Assembly (NCBI GenBank): GCA_964390465.1
Contig: CAYMIJ010000001.1
Span: forward strand, 1-64,000
DNA length: 64,000 nt
Direction of reading: 5' to 3'
Source of the DNA: JADZAI01 sp964390465
GTDB taxonomy: Bacteria; Pseudomonadota; Alphaproteobacteria; Micropepsales; Micropepsaceae
In this document: positions 16,760-26,260 of the stretch, in pieces
How positions within the stretch are numbered: position 1 is the stretch's first letter
How the letters are laid out: each line of letters opens with the position of its first letter
The notes under the pieces: generated by a model
Databases searched by the model: none
Told to the model about the DNA's origin: nothing
What the model saw: only the letters and a program-made list of their open reading frames with translations
Program-made: the position numbers and the translations under genes

Positions 16760-17766
16760 CACCCGATTTCGCCCCCGCACTGGAACGCGCCTGCATGGCC
16801 AACATGCATGGCACAACAGGCATCAGCACCATCGCGCGCCTGTCAGGCGGTGCCAGTCAGGAAACATGGATGTTCCGTGCACTGACGGACACAGGCGAGC
16901 GCAAGATGATTTTGCGCCGCGCGCCCGGTGGCGGCGGTCAGGCAGGGACCAGTGGCACCGGCAGCGCCATAGGTCTTGCCCATGAAGCCGATGTCATTCG
17001 TGCTGCCCGGCTGAATGGTGTCGCCGCACCTGAAGTCATGTTCGTGCTGAAGCCGGAAGATGGCGCGGGCGATGGCTATGTCATGGCGCATGTTGAGGGC
17101 GAGACACTCGCAAGGCGCATTCTACGCGATGCCGCATTTGACGCTGTGCGCCCACGCCTCGCCTTTCAGTGCGGTGAGGCGATGGCGCGCATCCATCGCA
17201 GTGATGTCACCGGGATCGCTGCGCTGAAGCCTGTCGATGGCCCCGCCCAGCTTCAGCAGTATTACGAGCGCTACCAGACCTATGATCAACCCAAGCCGGT
17301 GTTCGAATTGGCCTTCGCCTGGCTGCGGGCGCGGCTGAAACCACCCACTGAAGCGGTTCTGGTGCATGCCGATTTCCGCAATGGCAACATCATGGTTTCA
17401 CCCGAAACCGGACTTGCTGCCGTTCTGGACTGGGAACTGGCACATCTGGGTGATCCGCTGGAAGACTTAAGCTGGATCTGCGTGAACTCGTGGCGCTTCG
17501 GGCAAAGTCATAATGTGGTGGGTGGATTCGGCAGCGTGACTGATTTGCTCGCCGGTTATGAAGCGGCAGGCGGCGCGCATTTCACACCCGACGATGTGAA
17601 AGTGTGGGAAGTATTCGGAACCCTGAAATGGGGCATCATGTGCATGAGCATGTATGAAGCCTTCCGCACCGGCTATGACCGCTCCGTAGAACGCGCCGCC
17701 ATAGGCCGCCGCTCATCGGAAACCGAGATCGATCTTGTGAACCTGCTGATCGGCAACACGCCATGA
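16756..17766 (+). CDS. Phosphotransferase-family (APH/ACAD10-like) protein
   Basis: This 336-residue protein has the aminoglycoside phosphotransferase/kinase fold. The catalytic loop is HADFRNGN (His204, Asp206, Asn211) and the metal-binding segment is VLDWELAHLGDPLEDLSW, as in the group close to human ACAD10/11 N-terminal kinases. Such proteins usually appear with acyl-CoA metabolism; drug resistance is not implied. Its start overlaps recG by 4 bases and its end overlaps the DUF6285 gene by 4 bases, so all three are likely cotranscribed and coupled. APH-DUF6285 pairs are a known recurring neighbourhood, but linkage to recG may be accidental. Confidence 0.88.
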   Translation: MTPDFAPALERACMANMHGTTGISTIARLSGGASQETWMFRALTDTGERKMILRRAPGGGGQAGTSGTGSAIGLAHEADVIRAARLNGVAAPEVMFVLKPEDGAGDGYVMAHVEGETLARRILRDAAFDAVRPRLAFQCGEAMARIHRSDVTGIAALKPVDGPAQLQQYYERYQTYDQPKPVFELAFAWLRARLKPPTEAVLVHADFRNGNIMVSPETGLAAVLDWELAHLGDPLEDLSWICVNSWRFGQSHNVVGGFGSVTDLLAGYEAAGGAHFTPDDVKVWEVFGTLKWGIMCMSMYEAFRTGYDRSVERAAIGRRSSETEIDLVNLLIGNTP

Positions 17767-18152
17767 TGGACAAGCCCACACTTCTGGAAATCGTGACGGC
17801 GGTGCGGGAGTTCATCGAGAACAAGGCAATGCCGGAACTGAAGGGGCACACCGCCTTTCATGCCCGGGTCGCCGCCAACGCACTGGCCATTGCCGAACGC
17901 GAGATCGCACAGGGCGGAGATGCATCGACCCGCGAACATGCGCGCCTGACAGACCTGTTACATCAGGACGGCTCGCTGGATGAACTGAACCGCAACCTCT
18001 GCGCCGAGATCGCAGCCGGGCGCATGACGCTGGAAACGCCGGGGCTGGCCGATCATCTCAAAGCCACCACACTCGATAAGGTGGCGATCGACCAGCCCGG
18101 CTATTCAGGATTCAAGGCTGCCGCAGCCGCATATCGCGCCGCGCCAGAATGA
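17763..18152 (+). CDS. DUF6285-family protein
   Basis: This is a 129-residue soluble, helical protein with the features LLEIVTAVREFIENKAMPEL, FHARVAANALAIAEREI and a closing GYSGFKAAAAAYRAAPE. It fits the DUF6285 family that accompanies APH-type kinases. Function is unknown; a partner or regulator of the kinase is a reasonable guess. It starts inside the end of the kinase gene (ATGATGG, 4-base overlap). Its last 41 bases overlap the convergent ABC permease gene on the other strand. Confidence 0.75.
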   Translation: MMDKPTLLEIVTAVREFIENKAMPELKGHTAFHARVAANALAIAEREIAQGGDASTREHARLTDLLHQDGSLDELNRNLCAEIAAGRMTLETPGLADHLKATTLDKVAIDQPGYSGFKAAAAAYRAAPE

Positions 18153-19479
18153 TGACCCACACCGCCAGCGCCTGCCCCCAGGTGAGTAGCGGGTTCAGCC
18201 AGTAAGGATCACTCGGCACCGGGTAGAATAAAGCGAAGGTGTCATATCCCAGTATGTTCGGCGCAAAAATGTAGAGCACGGCGAGTACCGCAAGCGCGGC
18301 GATATCTGCCTTCTTGGTGCCACCCTGCCCCAGACCGAAAACAACGAAGATGCCGCAATCGCGAAGCAGCAGCCCCATGCCTGCGATGATCACGGCTGTT
18401 GTCTGGTCAAGGACCGGCATTCCATAGGAGCCGGAGACGTGCCACGGCAGAAAGGCAATGGTCAGTCCGGCGGCAATCGCCGTTCCCATGAATGCCAGCA
18501 CCCAGGCGGGCAGGCTTCCTATCACGCTTATGATCCGCCCAGATGTGAAACGATCCACAAGCCAGCGATAGGCGACCACATCCTTGGGTTCGACAAAAGC
18601 AGTAGCATAGGTAACGAGTGACAGGGCGATGGTTGCCTGTGCCGCGCGAAGCCCGGTTTCAATGGCAAAACCCTGAACATAGGGCTGCCACGGGTCCAGT
18701 CCCGCCGCATACACCGCGACAAAGGCGAGAAACAGAAACCACACGATGGGTGTGTTTCGCATCTGAAGCTCGCGCCGCATCACCCGGTAGTTTGCGAGCA
18801 GCGTCCACGCTGCGAAGGCAACGAGCGAAACCAGCAGAAAAACAGCCGTTTTATATTGGCTGCCCCACCACGGCATGAAATCAATCCTGACGCCATCCAT
18901 GTCGGACAGAACCTGACCCGTACGGGAGTCTGGCACGATCAGTCGCCAGACCTGCGCCACGAATAGCGCCGTCAGCAAGCCGAACGACTGATAGATGAAG
19001 ACATCAAAGCGCGAATGCGTGGCACGACGCTGGACTGCCAGAAGGCCGGCCAGAAATGCCACGGACTGCGACAGAAGGCCGATGCAGACGAAATAAAACA
19101 CATCCTGGAGTGCCGCCTGAGGCCCTGTGTCCGTCAGGGTTCTTGAGGCGATCACAGCAAGACACATCAACCCGCCCAACCAGGCGAGGGCTGTTGAGCC
19201 GAGTAATTTGCCCCACACCATGCTCCATGGCCTGATGGCGGAGAGCCGCTGAGCATCCCACGTTTTGCCTGCGACTTCCTCGATGACGCTCTGAGCCGCA
19301 CCACGTGTGCCCCAGAAGACGGCGACAGCATAAAAGAGGACTTCGGGAACGTTTGCGGTGCGGCCTAGATAGCCAGGCAGCGAGCCAAGGAGCAGCACGC
19401 TGCCAATAACGATGACCACCAACAGCACGCGCTTGGGCGCAAGTTCGAGCCATAAATTGCGCAGCAGTTCGGGGTTCAT
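18112..19479 (-). CDS. ABC-2 type exporter permease-like membrane protein
   Basis: This 455-residue protein has about ten hydrophobic helices with a cytoplasmic patch near residue 70-90 (SVIEEVAGKTWDAQRLSAIRPWSMVWGKLLGS), which resembles the coupling region of ABC-2 permeases. It begins MNPELLRNLWLELAPKRVLL, a typical amphipathic start. Its start overlaps the upstream ATPase gene by 4 bases, so the two form an exporter; the cargo is unknown. The 3' end overlaps DUF6285 on the opposite strand by 41 bases, in coding sequence of both. No close named homologue comes to mind. Confidence 0.75.
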   Translation of the reverse strand: MNPELLRNLWLELAPKRVLLVVIVIGSVLLLGSLPGYLGRTANVPEVLFYAVAVFWGTRGAAQSVIEEVAGKTWDAQRLSAIRPWSMVWGKLLGSTALAWLGGLMCLAVIASRTLTDTGPQAALQDVFYFVCIGLLSQSVAFLAGLLAVQRRATHSRFDVFIYQSFGLLTALFVAQVWRLIVPDSRTGQVLSDMDGVRIDFMPWWGSQYKTAVFLLVSLVAFAAWTLLANYRVMRRELQMRNTPIVWFLFLAFVAVYAAGLDPWQPYVQGFAIETGLRAAQATIALSLVTYATAFVEPKDVVAYRWLVDRFTSGRIISVIGSLPAWVLAFMGTAIAAGLTIAFLPWHVSGSYGMPVLDQTTAVIIAGMGLLLRDCGIFVVFGLGQGGTKKADIAALAVLAVLYIFAPNILGYDTFALFYPVPSDPYWLNPLLTWGQALAVWVIILARRDMRLRQP

Positions 19480-20393
19480 GACTGCGCCTTTCGTGTTTCG
19501 TCGAGATAGGTCTGCTCCAGGGTGCGGCGCACCTTGGCGAAGGAGGTGACGGGATATCCAGCGTCCACCACGGACTTGATGATGGCTGCCGGTTTCACCA
19601 CAGCCCCATCGACATCAAACTCAACGACCGCTCCATTAGGCGTGACGGCACTGATGCCCGGCTGCCTTTCCAGAAACGCCATGAATTCGTGGCCGGCGGG
19701 TGTTTCCGTTTCCACCAGATAGGTGAGCCGTTCGGTACTGAGCGACACCGGCTTGCCGCCCACAACAAGACCATCCTGAATGATGATCATGTCGGTTGAA
19801 TAGTCTTCCAGTTCCGAGAGGATATGTGACGACACGATAAGTGTGATGCCGCCTGCCTTCAGATCGAGAAAAAGGCGCGAGAGCGAGCGGCGCGCATCGG
19901 GGTCAAGGCCTGATGCCGGTTCATCCAGCAGGATGACTTTGGGTTCGTGAACAATCGCCTGACCGATGGCAAGGCGCTGACGCAGGCCCCGCGACAGCTC
20001 AAGCGCCTTGTTGTTCATCCGATCCGTAATGCCAACGCGGTGCGCGGCCTTTTCAACCGCAGCATCGACTTCACTGCCTGAGAGGCCATGCGCACGGGCC
20101 GCGAACTGGAGGCAGCGCCGCACCGAAAGCTGATCGTAGAGGCCGAAAAAATCAGGAAGAAAACTGAGGTCTTCATGAATGCGGCGCGGATGTTCGCGCG
20201 TGTCCAGCCCGTTCACCGTGATCGTGCCGCTATAGGGCACATCCAGCGCCGCGATGCAGCGCATCAGGGTGGACTTGCCTGCCCCGTTCGGACCAACCAA
20301 CGCGGTGATCGTCCCTGGTGCGATATGCAGGCTGACGCCTTTCAACGCCCGTTTGGTGGGATAGTCGTAGACGAGATTGTGGACCTCGATCAT
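19476..20393 (-). CDS. ABC transporter ATP-binding protein
   Basis: This 305-residue ATPase has Walker A GPNGAGKST (34-42), signature ELSRGLRQRLAIGQA and Walker B VILLDEPASGLDPDARR, the pattern of CcmA/DrrA-type exporters. The C-terminal third (about 210-305) resembles the extra domain of antibiotic or lipid exporters. It begins MIEVHNLVYDYPTKRALKGV. It is coupled to the ABC-2 permease gene, 4-base overlap, and forms its energising subunit. A terminator upstream (20406-20431) separates it from the thiolase gene. Confidence 0.92.
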   Translation of the reverse strand: MIEVHNLVYDYPTKRALKGVSLHIAPGTITALVGPNGAGKSTLMRCIAALDVPYSGTITVNGLDTREHPRRIHEDLSFLPDFFGLYDQLSVRRCLQFAARAHGLSGSEVDAAVEKAAHRVGITDRMNNKALELSRGLRQRLAIGQAIVHEPKVILLDEPASGLDPDARRSLSRLFLDLKAGGITLIVSSHILSELEDYSTDMIIIQDGLVVGGKPVSLSTERLTYLVETETPAGHEFMAFLERQPGISAVTPNGAVVEFDVDGAVVKPAAIIKSVVDAGYPVTSFAKVRRTLEQTYLDETRKAQS

Positions 20394-20405
20394 GCACAGC
20401 CAGTC

Positions 20406-20431
20406 AAAAGGGCCGGAAATATCTCCGGCCC
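20406..20431 (-). terminator. Terminator after the thiolase gene
   Basis: An 8-bp stem (20410-20417 with 20424-20431, GGGCCGGA/TCCGGCCC) with a 6-base loop is followed on the minus strand by TTTT (20409-20406). It lies 43 bases past the thiolase stop and just before the ABC ATPase start. Confidence 0.75.
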
Positions 20432-20474
20432 CTAGCTTATCGCCTGATTCAAAAGGTTAAGCCAGCGACAGCTG

Positions 20475-21677
20475 TCACGCTCCCAATGCGCCGATAATGG
20501 CGACCGAGCATACATTCGAGGACGGTGAACCGCCCAGATTGTGCGTCATCCCGATAGATGGGCTCTTGAGCTGACGCGGCCCGGCACGGCCCTGAAGTTG
20601 CAGATACATTTCATAGAGCATGCGCAGGCCCGAAGCGCCGATCGGATGGCCGAAGCACTTGAGCCCGCCGTCGATCTGGCAAGGCACCTGACCATCGGCG
20701 TCGTAAAAGCCGTTCAGCACGTCTTTCCAGCCTTCGCCTTCGCGGCTGATATGCAGGTCTTCCATGGTCACCAATTCGGTGACCGAGAAACAATCATGCA
20801 CTTCCATCATGGAGACCTGATTGCGCGGATCGGTAATGCCTGCTTCCTCATACGCCTTGCGCGATGCGATACGCGCGGTGTGGAAGTATGATCCATCCCA
20901 CGAGTTATGCTGGCTTTCGAGCCCGTTGGAGACCGAAAGCTGAAGCGCCTTCACGGTGATAAGGTCTTTCTTGCCAAGTCCGCGCGCGATTTCGGGCGTG
21001 GTGACGATAGCCGCCGCCGCACCATCCGAGACACCGCAGCAGTCAAAGAGGCCCAGCGGTTCGGCAATCATCGGGGCGTTCAGGCACATGTCCTCGGTGA
21101 TCGGCTTTTGCAGATGTGCCTTGGGGTTCTTGGCACCATTGGCATGACTTTTCACCGAGACATGAGCAATGGCGCGCTTGAGGTCTTCCTTCGAGACGCC
21201 GTGCTTGGTGCGATAAGCCGAAGCAAGCTGAGCGAAATTACCCGGCGCCGATCCATTCGCCATCCACAGCGGGTTGAGCGTGCCCGGCTGGCCCGTCGGC
21301 AGGCCGCCATAGCCGGTGTCCTTCAGCTTTTCGACGCCAACCGCGAGCGCGATATCGTAAGCGCCGGACGCAACGCCATAGACCGCGCCACGAAAGGCTT
21401 CTGAGCCACCTGCACAGAAGTTCTCAACGCGAGTCACTGCAACGTTCGGCAGGCGGAGCGCGATGGAGGCTGGCGTGCCGCCCTTGCCAACACCCACTTC
21501 ATCAATATGGGTGGAATGCCAGGCCGCCTGAATCATCGAATTGTCGATGCCTGCATCCTGCAAGGCTTCGAGATAGGCCTCGACCATGAGTTCTTCCGCG
21601 CCGGTGTCCCAGCGCTCGCCGAACTTTGAGCACCCCATGCCGAGAATGGCGACCTTGTCTCGAATGCCTGAAGCCAT
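20475..21677 (-). CDS. Acetyl-CoA acetyltransferase / SCP2-type thiolase
   Basis: This 400-residue protein belongs to the thiolase group related to sterol carrier protein X (lipid-transfer thiolases). Catalytic Cys88 lies in ENFCAGGSEA, the His region is CFGHPIGASG, and HNLGGSPSSN near the C-terminus replaces the CxG loop of classical thiolases. It cleaves or joins acyl-CoA chains in fatty-acid or steroid side-chain breakdown. Other acyl-CoA genes in the window (CoA-transferase 5916, thioesterase 52801) are not adjacent. It stands alone, with its own terminator. Confidence 0.92.
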   Translation of the reverse strand: MASGIRDKVAILGMGCSKFGERWDTGAEELMVEAYLEALQDAGIDNSMIQAAWHSTHIDEVGVGKGGTPASIALRLPNVAVTRVENFCAGGSEAFRGAVYGVASGAYDIALAVGVEKLKDTGYGGLPTGQPGTLNPLWMANGSAPGNFAQLASAYRTKHGVSKEDLKRAIAHVSVKSHANGAKNPKAHLQKPITEDMCLNAPMIAEPLGLFDCCGVSDGAAAAIVTTPEIARGLGKKDLITVKALQLSVSNGLESQHNSWDGSYFHTARIASRKAYEEAGITDPRNQVSMMEVHDCFSVTELVTMEDLHISREGEGWKDVLNGFYDADGQVPCQIDGGLKCFGHPIGASGLRMLYEMYLQLQGRAGPRQLKSPSIGMTHNLGGSPSSNVCSVAIIGALGA

Positions 21678-21763
21678 GACGGATAATCCTGTATCTGAAT
21701 GACGAACCGCATCAGGCTACGCCCGGTTTGCCTGACGCGAAAGCGGAAAACGATGGAGCATGC

Positions 21764-22918
21764 CTAAAGGAAAAGCCCGGTATTTCGCGGCAGATCGGCC
21801 TGTCTGTGCACATGCACCGACATGAGAATGCCAAAACCCATCATCACGGTCAGCATCGCCGTGCCGCCGTAAGACATTAGCGGCAGCGGGATGCCCACCA
21901 CCGGGATAAGGCCCATCACCATCGACATGTTGATGAGGATATAGGCGAAAAAGTTCATGGTGAGGCCAAGCGCCAGCACCCGCCCGAACTGACTTCGGGC
22001 CGTCAGTGCGATCATCAGACCGAATAGCAGGATCAGCGCGTACAAGCCGGTGAGGATGAGGCACCCGGCAAATCCAAACTCCTCGCCCAGCATCACGAAG
22101 ATAAAGTCCGTGTGCTTTTCCGGCAGGAAGTCGAGCTGACTTTGCGTGCCACCCATCATGCCCTTGCCAAACAGCCCGCCTGACCCCATCGCGATCTTCG
22201 ACTGCGTGATGTTATAGCCCGCGCCAAGTGGATCACTTTCCGGGTCAAGAAACGTGTAGACGCGCTGTTTCTGATAATCGTGCAGAAACTGCCATGCGAC
22301 CGGCACCGCAGCACCGATCGCCACAACGCCTGCGATGATGATCCACCACCTGAGACCCGAGACGAACAGGATTGTCGCGCCGATAAAACACAGGATCAGC
22401 GCAGTACCAAGATTGGGCTGCTTGAGCACCAGCACTACGGGAACAGCAATCAGCGCCAGCGGAACAAGAAGGGATTTCAGCTTGATCGCATCCTCGTAGG
22501 TTTTGCCGTGAAAGAAACGGGCCAGCGCCAATGCGAGCGCGATCTTGGCAAGCTCAGAAGGCTGGACCTGGATTGGTCCCAGCTCAATCCACCGCTCAGC
22601 GCCCTTGCCCGTTTTGCCAAAGAGTTCGACCACAACAAGCAACACAATCGTCGCGACATAGGCTGGGTAGGCCAGACTCATCCAGTATTTCGTGTCGATC
22701 ATCGAAAACACGAAAAGTATGCAGAGCCCCACACCGAAGCGAATGATCTGCTTCAGCGCCCATGGGTCTAAACTTCCGCCGGCAACGGAATAAAGAATCA
22801 TGAACCCGATGGAGGCAGTGGCGAGGATCGCCAGCAATAGCGGCCAGTGAATGTCGAAAATCTTTGCGAAGAAGGGCGGGCTAGGCCGCTCGATATGCAA
22901 GGCGCGCACGGTGCTCAT
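21764..22918 (-). CDS. rodA: Rod-shape SEDS glycosyltransferase RodA
   Basis: This 384-residue multi-pass membrane protein polymerises lipid II with PBP2 in the elongasome. SEDS features are visible: IQVQPSELAKIALALALARFF, LKQPNLGTALIL, QSKIAMGSGGLFGKGMMGGTQ, LPEKHTDFIFVMLGEEFGF and GIPLPLMSYGGTAML. The length and topology (about ten helices) are normal. It overlaps mrdA by 4 bases and is the last gene of the rod-shape operon. Confidence 0.97.
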   Translation of the reverse strand: MSTVRALHIERPSPPFFAKIFDIHWPLLLAILATASIGFMILYSVAGGSLDPWALKQIIRFGVGLCILFVFSMIDTKYWMSLAYPAYVATIVLLVVVELFGKTGKGAERWIELGPIQVQPSELAKIALALALARFFHGKTYEDAIKLKSLLVPLALIAVPVVLVLKQPNLGTALILCFIGATILFVSGLRWWIIIAGVVAIGAAVPVAWQFLHDYQKQRVYTFLDPESDPLGAGYNITQSKIAMGSGGLFGKGMMGGTQSQLDFLPEKHTDFIFVMLGEEFGFAGCLILTGLYALILLFGLMIALTARSQFGRVLALGLTMNFFAYILINMSMVMGLIPVVGIPLPLMSYGGTAMLTVMMGFGILMSVHVHRQADLPRNTGLFL

Positions 22919-24783
22919 GCTGGCACCACTACAGCTGCGGGTGCCGCGTTCTGCTGCGCCTTCAGCAGAATCTGCTCCATGATGTCTTTGGCGATGGGAG
23001 CCGCAGCCTTGCTGCCGCCCTGCCCGTGTTCAACGACAACGGCCATCGCATATTTTGGGGCATCGACAGGCGCAAAACAGACAAACAAGGCATGATTGCG
23101 CAGATGCCAGGGCACGCTATCACCTTTGAGCGCGCCACCAACCGCCTTCACGCCGCGCACCTGCGCCGTGCCGGTCTTGCCAGCCATGCGCATCCCCTCA
23201 GCCGTCAGGCGTGAGCGACCAGCCGTGCCACCCGCAGCATTCACCACCGCATCCATTCCGGCATGAATGAGCGCAATATTTTCGGGCTTGATACTAAGAG
23301 CCGGTGACTCCAGTGGCGTAACAAGGTCATCACCGATGCGCCGGACGATGCGCGGCGATATCACTTTACCGCCATTGGCAACGCGCGTCACCATGACCGC
23401 CAGCTGAAGCGGCGTGGCTGTCACGTAGCCCTGTCCTATCGCCGCATTGAGCGCATCACCAGGCAGAACGCTTTCCTTGAGATGCGCCTGCTTCCATTCT
23501 GTTGACGGCACTGAACCGACGCGCTGTCCCGGCACTTCAAATGCAAACTTCTCGCCGAGGCCCAGCCGGTGCGCCATGGCCGCAATGGCATCGAGCCCAA
23601 TGCGCCGCCCGACTTCATAGAAAAAGACGTTGCATGAGCCCTTCAGCGCGCCAATCACATCGACCGAGCCATGGCCGCCACTGCGATGGCAGTGAAAAAC
23701 ATGACTACCCAGACGCAACGCACCGTTACAGTGAATGTGGGTGTTTGCATCAATCGCCCCGGCCTCAAGCCCAGCCAGACCTGTCACGATCTTGAACGTA
23801 GAGCCCGGCGCGTATTCACCGGCCAGAGCCTTGTTCAAGAGCTGCTTGTACGGATCGTTGGTCATCTCCTCCCAGCGGGCCTGACTAAACCCGTTGATGA
23901 ACTCGTTCGGATCAAAGCCGGGGCTGGATACGAAGGTGATGATCTCGCCATTACGCACGTCCATAACCACGGCGCTGGCGCTTTCCCCCTCAAGACGCTG
24001 CTGCGCGAAACGCTGGATGTCCATGTCGAGGGTCAGCTCGATATCAGCGCCGGGGCTGCCTTCAGTGCGCGATAGCTCGCGGATGACGTGGCCATGAGCG
24101 TTCACCTCGATCTGACGGACGCCGCCTTTACCGCGCAACGGCTTGTCGACCGCGCGCTCCACACCATTCTTGCCAATCGGGAAGCCGGGTGTACGCAGCA
24201 ATGGATCACCGTCATCGCGGGTTTTCAGATCCTTCTCATCAACGGCTGCAACATAGCCAAGGACGTGGCTCAGCTCTGCGCCATAAGGATATTGGCGCAC
24301 CTGACCGACATCTGCGATAACCCCCGGAAGGTCGGGCGCTGCCAGATTGATCTGCGAGAATACATCCCATGACAATCCATCCGCCACCAGCACCGAAGCG
24401 CGGCCTGCCTTTGTTTTGGAGACGGCCTTGATCTTATCGCGCTGTTTCGGTGTGACCTGAATGAAATGCGCCAGCAGATCGAGCGACATGTCGATGGAAT
24501 CCGTCTGATCAGGGGCGATCAGCACACGGTAGTTCGGACGGTTGCTGGCGAGTTCATTCCGGCTGCGATCAAGAATGCGACCACGCGGCGGTGGCAGAAG
24601 CTGCATGCCGATACGGTTGGTATCGGCCATGGTGCGATATTTTTCAGATTCCAGAATCTGAAGCTGATACATGCGTGTCACCAGACCGCCGAGAAGTGCC
24701 GTCGTTCCGGCCCCCAGCAATAAGGTCCGACGCGAGAACGCAGAGGCGCGCTCATATTCATCGCGCTCCGACTGCACCGCCAT
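22915..24783 (-). CDS. mrdA: Penicillin-binding protein 2 (peptidoglycan transpeptidase)
   Basis: This 622-residue class B PBP has an N-terminal anchor (LLLGAGTTALLGGLVTRMYQL, about 22-42), a pedestal/dimerisation domain containing RGRILDRSRNELASN, and the transpeptidase domain with Ser328 of STFK (GEYAPGSTFKIVTG), the SxN motif SCN, and KTG in GKTGTAQV. It cross-links wall peptides during elongation alongside RodA, encoded directly downstream with a 4-base overlap. The spacing to mreD upstream is 4 bases. Confidence 0.97.
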   Translation of the reverse strand: MAVQSERDEYERASAFSRRTLLLGAGTTALLGGLVTRMYQLQILESEKYRTMADTNRIGMQLLPPPRGRILDRSRNELASNRPNYRVLIAPDQTDSIDMSLDLLAHFIQVTPKQRDKIKAVSKTKAGRASVLVADGLSWDVFSQINLAAPDLPGVIADVGQVRQYPYGAELSHVLGYVAAVDEKDLKTRDDGDPLLRTPGFPIGKNGVERAVDKPLRGKGGVRQIEVNAHGHVIRELSRTEGSPGADIELTLDMDIQRFAQQRLEGESASAVVMDVRNGEIITFVSSPGFDPNEFINGFSQARWEEMTNDPYKQLLNKALAGEYAPGSTFKIVTGLAGLEAGAIDANTHIHCNGALRLGSHVFHCHRSGGHGSVDVIGALKGSCNVFFYEVGRRIGLDAIAAMAHRLGLGEKFAFEVPGQRVGSVPSTEWKQAHLKESVLPGDALNAAIGQGYVTATPLQLAVMVTRVANGGKVISPRIVRRIGDDLVTPLESPALSIKPENIALIHAGMDAVVNAAGGTAGRSRLTAEGMRMAGKTGTAQVRGVKAVGGALKGDSVPWHLRNHALFVCFAPVDAPKYAMAVVVEHGQGGSKAAAPIAKDIMEQILLKAQQNAAPAAVVVPA

Positions 24784-24787
24784 AGCG

Positions 24788-25306
24788 CTATGCCCTCATC
24801 GGCATGACGACACGCCGTTCAATGAAGGCAAAGGCAAACCCGAAGAATGGATAAAGCCCGATGGTGACGAGCGCCTGCACCACAAACGGCAGCGGATGAA
24901 AGATTGACCAGTTGTAGAGCGAGACCAGAAACCACGCGACGGTTTCTGCCGTGCAACAGGTGATCGCGAAGATCATCCATGACGAATAAAGTACCCTTCC
25001 GAACATATCCCTAAGGGTGAGGGCAACCGCATGACATATAAGGAAGGTCAGCGCCCACAGGCCGGGCGGTGCGCCGCTGAGGAGATCATAAAAGAGGCCG
25101 GTTAAAAATATTGGCGCGGGAGTCATCAGATCGCCGCGATGCAGACCCCAAAAGAAAATCACCATCAGCGGAAATAGCGGCGTCACTTCCAGTCCGCCTG
25201 GCAAAAGCAGAGGAATAACACCCGCGATGCTCGCGATAATGGCCAGCAGAAACGGCAGACGCCCCCCAAACCATTTCAGAATACGCCAGCTGAAAGCTGC
25301 GATCAT
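24788..25306 (-). CDS. mreD: Rod-shape-determining protein MreD
   Basis: This is a 172-residue inner-membrane protein with about five helices, including the MreD-like PLFPLMVIFFWGLHRGDLMTP and the PIFLTGLFYDLLSGAPPGLW stretch, the best conserved part of the family. It links the MreB filament and MreC to the PBP2-RodA synthase. It overlaps mreC by 4 bases. Confidence 0.92.
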   Translation of the reverse strand: MIAAFSWRILKWFGGRLPFLLAIIASIAGVIPLLLPGGLEVTPLFPLMVIFFWGLHRGDLMTPAPIFLTGLFYDLLSGAPPGLWALTFLICHAVALTLRDMFGRVLYSSWMIFAITCCTAETVAWFLVSLYNWSIFHPLPFVVQALVTIGLYPFFGFAFAFIERRVVMPMRA

Positions 25307-26238
25307 GGCCGCGCACCCCCACCAGGATTTGCCGCAATGGCAGGGTCTGGCAGTGACACTGGCCCTGGCAGATCGGCCATCGGCAAGGCAGGAACGTCCA
25401 CATCGTTCAGAAAATCATAGCGCTTGATGGCCACGACATCGATACGGGCAACATCGGAATAGAGCAGCGCGTTCAGATGGCCATCAGCGCGGATACGCAA
25501 GACACCCACTGGAAGCCCCGGCGGCAGAACCCCGCCATCACCTGATGTGACAATGGCCGAGCCGTCTGCAATCTGAGAGCCGGGCGGCACGAACAAAACC
25601 GATGGCGGGCCATTCGGCTCACCGGTCAGCATCGCGCGCACCCCGTTGGGTTCGATCAGGACAGGCACACGGCTTGTTGTGTCTGTCAGCAGCAAAACCC
25701 GTGACGAACCCTGACCGACAGCGATGACACGCCCGACCAACCCAAAACTGTCAAGCGCTGCATCGCCTTTTCTGACACCCTGCCGCGCGCCAGCATTGAC
25801 GATGATCGCCCGCGCAAATGGCCCGGCCGTGTCTGCAATAACACTGGCCGCGGTCACCCCGGTAATGTCTGTGTAAGAGATATTGAGGACAGACTTGAAC
25901 GCCTCAATGCGCCGATCATTATCCAGCGCCTTTTCACGCCAGCCAAGCAGTTCGGCATTCTCGGCGCGCAGCCGATCATTCTCCTCATAGACGGTAAAGA
26001 GATTGGCGGCGCGCTGAACAAGACCAGAAACTGAGTCAGACAGATTAGCGCCTGCTTCCATGAACCCGCGCGAAACATCCGCTGCGGCCATGCGCGCGTC
26101 TTCAACCATAGGTAGTTCCGCGCGACCAACGAGAAGCAGGAAAACCGAAGCGGACGCAAACCCAACGAGACTGCGGCGCTGAGTGCGCAGCTCAACTGGC
26201 GTTCGCCAGCCCTGTCTCTTGAAGTTCCCGCGTGCCAT
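25303..26238 (-). CDS. mreC: Rod-shape-determining protein MreC
   Basis: This is a 311-residue bitopic protein. The order is a basic N-terminus (MARGNFKRQGWRTPVELRTQRR), a transmembrane helix (about 24-42), a coiled coil (NLFTVYEENDRLRAENAELLGW, about 85-110) and the double beta-barrel with GPFARAIIVNAGARQGVRKGD and GLVGRVIAVGQGSSRVLLLTD, typical of MreC. A proline-rich tail follows. It joins MreB to periplasmic wall synthesis. mreB is 22 bases upstream. Confidence 0.96.
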   Translation of the reverse strand: MARGNFKRQGWRTPVELRTQRRSLVGFASASVFLLLVGRAELPMVEDARMAAADVSRGFMEAGANLSDSVSGLVQRAANLFTVYEENDRLRAENAELLGWREKALDNDRRIEAFKSVLNISYTDITGVTAASVIADTAGPFARAIIVNAGARQGVRKGDAALDSFGLVGRVIAVGQGSSRVLLLTDTTSRVPVLIEPNGVRAMLTGEPNGPPSVLFVPPGSQIADGSAIVTSGDGGVLPPGLPVGVLRIRADGHLNALLYSDVARIDVVAIKRYDFLNDVDVPALPMADLPGPVSLPDPAIAANPGGGARP

Positions 26239-26260
26239 ATCCAGCTGGCCTTTTGCCCCT

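Noticed and set aside
21717..22064. Minus-strand frame downstream of and overlapping the rodA 3' end
   Set aside because: It is out of frame with rodA over most of its length and has no family signature; RodA covers it.
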